In this document: in pieces, positions 56,501-64,000 of the stretch | How the letters are laid out: each line of letters begins with the position of its first letter | Position numbering within the stretch: the stretch's first letter is position 1 | Assembly (NCBI GenBank): GCA_947179485.1 | Contig: OX359250.1 | Span: 39,090,783-39,154,782, forward strand | Length of the DNA stretch: 64,000 nt | Origin: Allacma fusca | Lineage: Eukaryota; Arthropoda; Collembola; Symphypleona; Sminthuridae | Direction of reading: 5' to 3' | Notes under the pieces: model-generated | What the model saw: the letters and a program-made list of their open reading frames with translations, nothing else | What the model was told of the DNA's origin: nothing | The model's database searches: none | Made by a program: the position numbers and the translations under genes

Positions 56501-57426
56501 TATTGGAGAAAGTAGCTGCGTGTACAGTTGGCATGGCAGTATAGTAATAATTATTATTGTTAAGTTTATTCGTGAGTTTGTTATGCTAAATGATTGGAGC
56601 TTATCAATTTTAATATTGTAGGATATGACTGTATGAGAGCTACATGCTCTGGGAAAAAGGATTATTAGGATTTTTGGGTGCAAATGAGCGAGAGGTGTCT
56701 TGTGCTAAATAAAGTTTGATTCAATATCTGTTCTGATTTTCTTCTTGAAAACTCTCATATTCATTTGCACTGGGTAGCAAAGGTTACCAATCTTGAAAGA
56801 GAGTAATATAAGAAGGGAGAAATTAGTTTAAATAAAAACGGGCACTCAAAGGAGTGCTGGTCCTTCAACGTACTTTCACCAGGGAAAGTGTGTAACAACT
56901 TTATCCGTTCCGTCAATCTGAGACTGTACACTGGCCATGTGCTGCCAATGTGTTTTGTGGTGATTTTGATATCTGGTTTCCCTCCTAAAGAAGATGCTGA
57001 CTGGATATCCCTATAGCCCACAATTTTAGACACAACGACTTTATACAATTTTCGCTACAAAAAAATTACGAACAGTCGAATACAAGGAGCTTACCTATTC
57101 TGGTAGGACGTAATAAATCCAAGGCATGGATCCCGAAAACAGAAAGAGCATTTAAAACGTAAATGATGTACTGTTTCACCCACCCAAGAGATTCGTACAA
57201 AACATGTGAGCTGAAACGAAGTTTACGAGCAGCCTCCGACAAACGTTACCATCCTCACGGGTGCGGGTGGGTACCACACAAATAAGTAGGGTTGTCATAA
57301 GGTTGTGGTTGGTGGGGGTAGTAACACGTGTAACTAGTACCCATGACATGTCATTATAACGACAGAAATTGTAAATGATATTGTATATTTCCTTGCTGCC
57401 CATATATCTACGCAATAGATTCAGCT
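53568..57426. other. No gene supported; partner of the 52.8-kb repeat at 54405-54570
   Basis: About 3.9 kb of AT-rich sequence. One CCCCTTAGTGACTTAGCACG motif occurs near 54668. Open frames such as 55716-56000 and 56761-57048 (minus) lack signal, domain or splice support. A GT-AG gene with short exons could be hidden, but I cannot support one. Confidence 0.4.
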
Positions 57427-57633
57427 GTGACTAATTGACATGTTCATACCGTTCTTGTATAAAATACCATAATTACCGTTACCGTAAATTGGAAAAACTC
57501 CGGTAATATTTTAAAGGTATGATATCGTAAATTAATCAGATTTTGGGGAAACCGTGAATAAATGCCGATTTTTATGGTATGCATGTACGTAGATGAAGTA
57601 AAAATTCAACCGAATTGTTCAACAATCAGTTTA

Positions 57634-58023
57634 GGGACTGTGTACTAATGACGTCACTCCAAATTGCCCACTTTTGAACACCCCCTCCCCCAAAATCACA
57701 TCAAATCATATTCTGTCAACCCCACCCCCACCATCTGACGTCATGTGTAAATTGAGATTTCATGTACACTCTGGTTTAATTTTGGATGTGTATTCTTGAG
57801 CATGTAGTATACATGTGTAATAATAGAAGTCCACATACGCCGGAAAATTAAATCTCGGCGGTTAAATCTTCTGAGGAATTAGTTCTCCTGATTGAAAAAA
57901 CCCTCGTTATTTTTGTATGATGTCAGACAACACTTGCCCTTCCCCTCCTCCTGTCACCCGAAGTCACTCATTCTGCTACTCCCCCTCCCCCCTAAATGTA
58001 TGACGTCATTAGTACACAGTCCC
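57634..58023. mobile_element. PIF/Harbinger-type MITE
   Basis: Inverted termini of about 24 bp starting GGGACTGTGTACTAATGACG at both ends, flanked by TTA on each side (57631-57633, 58024-58026). GGG-N-CTGT ends with a TWA duplication are typical of PIF/Harbinger. 390 bp, no transposase; C-rich tracts (CCCCCTCCCC) in both halves. It lies inside the TTACGGTA element. Confidence 0.85.
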
Positions 58024-58316
58024 TTAGCGTCAGGCGTCACGTCATCATCGTAGCGTGTCAGGTCTTGTACGTACATGATCTTATTTCTCTCAAATAAGTA
58101 GCCTCCAATTTCTAAGAGATCGTGTTTACGATTTCCCTTAATAAGTTTGAAAGCAACTTGTGTTTTCTGGGAATCTATTTTTATAAATAGTACAAGACAA
58201 GTGATGTGCCCAAGTAGTTTCCCCCGACTGATTTTCATACTGAAAACTATGAAAATTAGAAGTTTTTCCTGCGTCAAAAAAAGTTGTTTAATTGGTGAAA
58301 CAATTTTAGATGCAGG

Positions 58317-59008
58317 CATACATGGGGGCTACTCGCGAGTGACGAGTGCACTCAACACACTCCAACTCACACTCACAGGGGAGTAGCAAGGTAAAGAGTA
58401 GGAGTGAAGGCGCCAAAAACTTCGTGAGTTGGAGTGGTATAAATCGAAGCATAGAAAAAGAGTAGGAGTAGCATGCTTTGCTACTCACTATTTCTCTTAC
58501 CATTGTATTAATCGCATAAAGCTAGCATTGTCACGCTAAAAGATTGGCGGTTATTGGGAAATATTTCGTAATTTTAAACAAACAATCGTGTGGAATGCCG
58601 ACTTATGTACAAGCCATGCATTGGAAGACAAAATATGTCACAGATTAGAAATAAATCTTGTGCATACTTCCAGGCGTTGTTATTATAAATAGTCATTTAT
58701 TGTAAACTTCGTCGGTATTTGTCATTGGATTTTGACTATAAAATTAAATTGAACTATTTTGTGCTTAGTATTCGCTTTCATAATTATAAGGAAAATTTTT
58801 GTCTTAATATTTGCAAATATTTCGGTGAAAACATTGAGTAACTCACGAGTGGTGAGTAGGAGTTGTGAGATTTGAAGTTAGCGCTGAGAGTAGGAGTAGG
58901 AGTTTTACATTCTCAGTAAGACTACGAGTGGGCAAGAGTAGGAGTGGTGGATTTTTTCTCTACGGGAGTGCGAGTGTGAGTGCGAGTGGAAAAAAACCTA
59001 CATCTATG
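58317..59008. mobile_element. hAT-like element with GAGTAGGAGTG word arms, nested
   Basis: Perfect 8-bp duplication GATGCAGG (58309-58316, 59009-59016). Ends CATACATGGGGGCTACTCGC and, reversed, CATAGATGTAGGTTTTTTTC. Arms 58330-58480 and 58845-58990 are GAGTAGGAGTG/CACTCCAACTC words around an AT-rich centre of about 350 bp. Inside the element at 57435. Confidence 0.9.
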
Positions 59009-59291
59009 GATGCAGGTGAGCAGAAGATGAGAAGCACAAGTAAATTATTTTGAATCTCGTAGCCCGTACATGCACATGCTTGGCTTGCAAATCCTTCTTC
59101 ATTTACACTATGCACATTTAAACTTTTGCGCGATATTGTTGCTGCCGGGAATAATGATTGAAGCGTGATAATAGTGGCGTGATAATTGCAGCGGGATTAT
59201 TGTGGCGGGAAAATGACTATTCCGGCGTTAATTTTGACCGCAAAATTATTGTGTGCGGGATTTCTGTGGGCGGGATTATTTCTGAGCTCCC

Positions 59292-59500
59292 TCCATACAA
59301 TATCGTCAATCTAGCGGGAGGCTCTCATAAAATTGTGGTGTTTCCCTCTACAAGTCATGTCCAGAGCTAAAGCAGCAATACTATATCCTAACCCAAGTGT
59401 GGATATTTTTATTGATGAAAATATGCGTACGGTAAGTGCTGAATGAATACATACTACAATTTTATGAGAGCCTCCCGCGAGATTGACGATATTGTATGGA
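59292..59500. repeat. Inverted repeat with about 46-bp arms
   Basis: TCCATACAATATCGTCAATC ... GGGAGGCTCTCATAAAATTG (59292-59337) is matched in reverse complement at about 59455-59500. The 117-bp centre contains an open stretch (MSRAKAAILYPNPSVDIF) running into a donor-like ACG/GTAAGT. It may be a small MITE or a captured exon in a foldback. Confidence 0.7.
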
Positions 59501-59620
59501 GATACGATATCGCTTAAAAAACCGAGAATTATCGTAGCTAAACCGTACCTCAATTATTTACGGTAACAAATTACGGTATTACCGTACTACAATACCGTAG
59601 TTGACATGTCTAGTGACTAA

Positions 59621-61123
59621 CAATGCTTACTTCGTAGCTGGTACTTGATGTATATTAACGTATCACCTAATAACGTAACGTTAGTAATCATGGAAAAAAG
59701 TTGCAGGTTTCTGACGACCATTGTTATAGCAAGGAACCTTTTCGTACCAACAACACAATACTTATTTATAGTCACCTCTTAACATTTATTATTATATCTA
59801 TTGTCTTAAACAATTCAACTTTATTTACTCTTATTAAGGCTATAATCTTTTACAATTAATTTGATAATGTAAGGGCTTGTGCCAATCGACAATTAATAAA
59901 TCTAAGTAATCCATCATCTATCTACAATTTATTATTTCAATACAATGTATTTGCTCTACAAGATTAACGATTGAAGTTTTGAAAACATAGTGGCACATGG
60001 GAACGTTATTTGGTTATCTCTAAAATATAAAACGCGCGTGATGAAGCGACTATTTTAAAACTTCCCTCCCTCTCCTAAACGCGCTTTATAGGTTCGCGGA
60101 TACAAATTACCATAAAGGTTATATGGCTTAGCAAGTAGTAGCAAGGGCAGTGATACTGTCACGGGCTACATTGATAATACCATAAACGGTGGCTACCTAT
60201 TTATACTAAAGAGAAGAGACATTTTAGAGCACGCTTTGCAAAGACAGTAACTTAATAAATGTCGGGGACAAAGTTTTGGTAAAGTTGGCGTTAATTATCA
60301 CATAGACAACTGTATGTTGCTTTTCGAGGGATAAGTCTAAAGAAAATATCAAGGTCGGTAAAGGTACATACAAAAGTAATTGTGTTTTAAAGAAGTTTTG
60401 TAAATTGTTGCAATTAAAAAGGCTTTAATAAGGCTACTGGTTATCTTAATACTAGAATTTGACGATGAGGGGACATTTTTAAATCTTCACTCTCTCTCCT
60501 AAAGACGCTTTATAGTTTTGCGAGTACAAATTGCTAAATGTATATTTAAAAAAGTTCTGTAATGTTAGATTATAATCATACGGAGTTGTATTTCAGAAGC
60601 AAAGGTCATTTAAAAAATATTCTATTAGAAAAAAATGATTTCGGCAATGGAATTTTATTACTGGCGGATCAAACCACTAGACTTCGTCGGTGTTGCAGTT
60701 GGGAAATGGGGGTTATCCACCACCTGCCGTCCTGTGGTGGCTTGATCTGCTATCGGATAACATCTCCTATTGGTTTGCGATTGTGATTACAAATTACCTT
60801 AAAGGCTAACTACCCGGCTTATTTGTAGTATGTAATATGAATGTATTTACAACTGGGGTGTATTTCTGAATCATGTGATATTCGACTGAACCAACAAGCT
60901 ATAAAGCCTTTCGAAGCCAGCAATAGCTGGTTGTGCAGTGCTAGTCCTTTATAATCAAATCCAGGCCGTGGCGTCTTCGTTACACGATTCAAACTTCGCG
61001 GCACAACCCACCATAGAACTCAGTCTATGGTACGCTATGGAACACTACGCACGATCAGCACTAACGGATAAGTCACTAAGAGGCTAAGCACCATGACATC
61101 GGAAACATCTGACAGAATTTAGC
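59621..61123. other. No gene supported
   Basis: AT-rich intergenic sequence. Repeated phrase CTCCTAAA-ACGCTTTATAG with flanking CGCG/TTGCGAG near 60072 and 60495 suggests a diverged direct duplication of about 400 bp. A hairpin around CCACCACCTGCC/GGTGGC lies near 60717-60740. Confidence 0.35.
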
Positions 61124-61510
61124 TCAATCTATGCTATCCTCCGGGTTGACTTCTGGGACCTGGGCCATGACGGGATCAACGTTAGGGTGATTTCCAATAT
61201 CTATCGGAGGAGCTGGAGGTTGTGGCTGCACATTAACAAACATGGGGTCCACTCCTTGCAAATTCACATTATTCAAATGCACTTCGTGGGCCAGCCTTTG
61301 TCTCCCGCAAGCTTCACAAACCAAAAAAGAGCCTGAAAGAAAACAAATGATAAAATTATTACAGTTGACCCTCCTTATAAGAGAACCCAACAGTCTTAAA
61401 TAAATTACTAGACTTACGATGCGTTAAGAGCCGGGGGCACCTCTTAAAACCATTCGACATGGCCCTGCTCATTGGCAGCAAACGTAGGCACCTATTGTTA
61501 GGGCACTGAG
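61124..61510 (-). CDS. Last two exons of an unknown host gene (61510-61418, 61332-61124)
   Basis: The upstream exon follows GTTTTTGCAG and reads QCPNNRCLRLLPMSRAM ... FKRCPRLLTH to CATC/GTAAGT. After an 85-bp intron with a good pyrimidine tract (TTGTTTTCTTTCAG), the last exon continues in phase with SFLVCEACGRQRLAHEVHL and a Pro/Asn-rich tail ending EDSID. Several Cys (CP-C, KRCP, CEAC) suggest a zinc-binding fold, not identified. 5' exons are not located; the hAT-like copy at 61665 lies just upstream. Confidence 0.5.
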
Positions 61511-61664
61511 CTGCAAAAACATTTAAAACAGTCGAATAAGAAAATAATTTGGAATATTTTTAAATATTATATTTTTTTAAATATTACTTTTAAAACATTA
61601 CTTCGTCTCTCTAAAGCTCTGTCAAAAATAACATGGCGACACCACGGACAGTATCGATCAAACC

Positions 61665-62527
61665 CAGTGATGCGCCCGTTACGTTACTTTTACCCAACAA
61701 TAACGGAATAACGCCGTTTTTTAACCTAACGGCCTATATTTGGAGCAGGCAATAACGTAACGGTAACGGAACTAGGATGTGCTAAATGTTTATCGGAATA
61801 ACGATAGCGTTCCAGCGTGTGTAAACAGAAAACGATATTGTAACGTAACGCAACGCTATCAAATAAATAAATGCATGTACATATTTATTTTTGCATTACA
61901 CATTGACATCTATTATTGGCTCTAGTTTAAGTAACTATGCATGCAAATAAACGGGGGAAATATTAACAACTTGAGTTGGATGTGGACACCCTGATCCCTA
62001 AACATCATTTATGTACGTTGTTGAAAACATTGCAAATTTTTTTCAAATACGAATTAATTTTTGGTTCTAGCGTAGTGATTAGTAGATAAGAACTAACCAT
62101 GGAGAATACTGCTGCTAGTAAAAGGAGAAAAATGAATTTCAAAAAAGGACAAATGTTGAGATTACCACACCGGGTAGTCGGGATGCGGATTACATGACAG
62201 GTGAATCAAGAACTACACAGAAACTGTAAATTGCCTTTTCGCTACATTTTCTGCGTACCAGGTACGTCTGGAAACACTAGTTGTTTGACATTATAGTTTA
62301 TAACGAGCGGACAATAATAGTAACGATAACGGAAACTAACGGCTATTTTATATTTTTTAATGGTAAAGAAAATTAACGCTGGAGTATTCCCGTTGTCTTG
62401 TAGTAACGGAGCGGTAACGCTGAATTTTTCATACGATATTTAGTAATGTAATGATACTTAAAAACAATTTTAAAACCTATCGTAATAGTGTAACGTAACG
62501 TACCGAAACTGTGGATGCGCATCTCTG
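61665..62527. mobile_element. Non-autonomous hAT-like element, GTAACGG family, copy C
   Basis: Perfect 8-bp duplication ATCAAACC (61657-61664, 62528-62535), with the same termini, arms and internal exon remnant as the copies at 10.2 and 43.4 kb. Together with copy A this fixes the family boundaries exactly. Confidence 0.93.
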
Positions 62528-62554
62528 ATCAAACCTGTTCACATAATCGATTAA

Positions 62555-62614
62555 CTATGACCCTCGGTTGTATCCACCTCGACCTCCGCCACGCGCGTTC
62601 CCAGCTCTATGAGA
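62555..62614 (-). CDS. Possible last exon encoding an RGG tail
   Basis: After an acceptor TTTTAATTTTCAG the minus strand reads SHRAGNARGGGRGGYNRGS and a TAG stop, 20 codons in all. Such RGG/GGY tails end many RNA-binding proteins. Upstream exons are not identified; it might belong with the RING/coiled-coil exons at 63.3-64 kb. Short, so only moderate support. Confidence 0.35.
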   Translation of the reverse strand, partial: SHRAGNARGGGRGGYNRGS

Positions 62615-63249
62615 CTGAAAATTAAAAGCATAAATTATTCTTAATTAATTCTCAAAGTTCAGGGCGCTAATCAAATTTTAATTTAATGTGTTACTAAGGG
62701 GCAAAGGATCATGATATCTAATTTAATTAAATCAAATGTAAAAAATCATTTCAGCACTACGAGATAAGTCACTGAGGGGCAAAGTACCATGAGATCACAT
62801 TTCATTATTCACCCGATTATCACTCAGATACTATAAATTAAAATTCAAATGTAAAAAATTAAATTGCCTGGTGGCCTTGGTTCGGCAAATAAATTAGTAG
62901 TGGATTTAATTCCTTACCATTATAATCAGTCCAACAGCAGCTTAATCAAAGTAACCACAGCTATCGACACGTCCGTTCACCGAACCTCCACAAAATAATG
63001 CTGTCGAAACAGTGTGGTAGAGGCGAGGTGAGAAAGATGGCCGCCAGAGCATACTGTACATATGCGCCAGCCAATGGGGATACCATTATAGAGAGAGCGA
63101 GAGAGAGGCGAGAGAGAGCGAGAGAGAGGCGAGAGAGAGCGCGAGATTTTATTGCGAGAGAGAGGCGAGAGAGATAGATATTTCTGAGTGTTGAAGCCCG
63201 AACCAACACCCTCAACCACAGAACTATCCAGTACCGATGTCGAGCCATC
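62615..63249. other. Intergenic or intron, with a GAGA microsatellite
   Basis: It holds two copies of the ACTRAGGGGCAAAG motif (about 62693, 62769) and a GAGAGAGCGAGAGAGAGGCG-type simple repeat (about 63090-63178). Open frames across the simple repeat (SPLSRSLSPLSR) are a product of its composition. Confidence 0.5.
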
Positions 63250-64000
63250 AACCGATTTTATCGCGGTCCTAGCAGCCGAATATGCCGATGCATGTTGTAA
63301 ATATTGATTAATCAATTCTAACTCCCGTTCCAAATTTTGCTTCGTTGTGTTCTTTTTGAAGCTCCTTCGAGAAGTCCACAGTAACGCTGTTGCTCGGATT
63401 CTAACGTCAAAGTTTCCTTCTTCCGTTGCAAAATTGCCATCAGAATAACCACATCATTCAAGGAAAAACTCGAAACCAGGGTTGACACTTATAGTAATGA
63501 GTCCCTCAAATCTGAAGAGCAGTTTAACGATGACGACCCCTGCGGATCTAATTTAATTGACTAGGACTTTTCCCCAGAATAATCAGTTCATTCATGACGA
63601 AATTCGGTGTGAGGTCATCCTTACTCAAACGAACCGTACATTTTGGAAACCGAGACTGATTTTCGATATGCTTAAGTATGCCATCATTGCAAAATGTGTG
63701 CCCACATTTTGTAACCTATAAAAATCACAACATTTAATACAAGTTTCACTCGCACCCCTTCCTTATATATTCCAAGCACAGTATTTCCCCACACCGAATA
63801 ATTCAACTGAACAAATACCTGAGGCTGTGAAAAAGTATCAAAACAAATTGGACATGCTAAGGCCAGTGTAGTTTGCTCCGACCAGGAGTCCGGGATCCCA
63901 TTAAGTAAAGTTGCATGTGGGCGCTTTGCTGCTCGCCTACACTTACTACTTTGCGATATCGCTGACGTACCACCGGTATCCGTAGATGATGAAGGCCGGA
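63250..64000 (-). pseudogene. COP1-like RING and coiled-coil fragment, probably decayed
   Basis: Minus strand: exon 64000-63819 (N-terminus outside) is Ser-rich and ends ALACPICFDTFSQPQ at CAG/GTATTT. Exon 63715 onward, after TTTTTATAG, reads VTKCGHTFCNDGILKHIENQ, then FPKCTVRL and LTPNFVMNELI. Spacing and PNF-NELI match the RING of the E3 ligase COP1. Two of the eight zinc ligands are replaced (Gly in NDGIL, Phe in RFPKC). Further on, about 63450-63250, coiled-coil-like pieces (ILMAILQRKKETLTLESEQQ, ELQKEHNEAK, LERELELINQYLQ) lie in three different frames. I infer a pseudogene or a very diverged paralog. The WD40 part is not seen. Confidence 0.5.

Larger units (their letters stand above)
57435..59612. 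mobile_element. hAT-like element with TTACGGTA words, containing two younger insertions
   Basis: Perfect 8-bp duplication GTGACTAA (57427-57434, 59613-59620). Ends TTGACATGTTCATACCG and, reversed, TAGACATGTCAACTACGG. Arms (57465-57560, 59520-59600) consist of ACCGTAA/TTACGGT words. Subtracting the elements at 57634-58023 and 58317-59008 leaves about 1.1 kb. The interior includes an inverted repeat at 59292-59500. Confidence 0.88.

Noticed and set aside
62977-63333. Serine/leucine-repeat protein (SPLSRSLSPLSR)
   Set aside because: Produced by the GAGAGAGCG simple repeat; only its first third may overlap the decayed COP1-like coiled coil.

Overview
This window comes from the nuclear genome of an animal, most likely an arthropod. 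Genes have short GT-AG introns (78 to about 270 bp), the sequence is AT-rich, and the few host genes resemble animal families: a Star-type FkbM methyltransferase, a type II glycosyltransferase with an RDLDSR motif, and a COP1-like RING/coiled-coil fragment. The lineage is not fixed by the sequence. It is a repeat-dense region with little host coding sequence and one 200-N assembly gap (50592-50791).

Layout. 1-6.2 kb: 3' part of a Ty3/gypsy retrotransposon (pol, a 61-bp tandem array, a probable 3' LTR). 8.8-9.2 kb: a small two-exon gene for a secreted peptide. 10.2-15.4 kb: hAT-like elements in a segment that recurs at 44.1-47.0 kb, where two of the insertion sites are still empty. 17.8-20.4 kb: a minus-strand glycosyltransferase-like gene whose coding exon is split by a hAT-like element, itself carrying a second one. 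22.0-23.6 kb: an element with TA target duplication and long inverted termini. 23.7-41.8 kb: a minisatellite-armed element holding a complete 15.8-kb Polinton/Maverick (24273-40064, 6-bp target duplication CATACT). 41.8-44.1 kb: two more hAT-like elements. 45.3-46.0 kb: a LINE fragment. 47.1-50.6 kb: an element with long inverted CCATGG-rich arms, cut by the gap. 50.8-52.8 kb: the Star-like gene and a facing signal-peptide exon. 57.4-59.6 kb: a hAT-like element holding a Harbinger-type MITE and another hAT-like element. 61.1-64 kb: minus-strand host exons and another hAT copy.

The Polinton has the expected virus-like set: protein-primed DNA polymerase B, packaging ATPase, retroviral-type integrase, adenoviral-type protease, major capsid protein, penton-like minor capsid protein, a basic glycine-rich minor protein and two conserved plus-strand accessory genes. 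It also has three minus-strand genes of unknown function (450, 200 and 203 aa), two of them spliced, between the ATPase and integrase, and a spliced opposite-strand gene where the polymerase N-terminus should lie. Five recognisable core genes and that opposite-strand gene each carry one in-frame stop and the polymerase also a frameshift, so this copy cannot act on its own.

The most distinctive structure is a set of hAT-like transposons, each of whose subterminal arms are built from its own short repeated word (for example GTAACGG, CGGTTCGG, CAAGTTC, GGTCTGG, CCCGCCCG, GAGTAGG, TTACGGTA, or a 29-bp minisatellite). All have short imperfect inverted termini, and nine have 8-bp target duplications that can be read directly (seven perfect, two with one mismatch).
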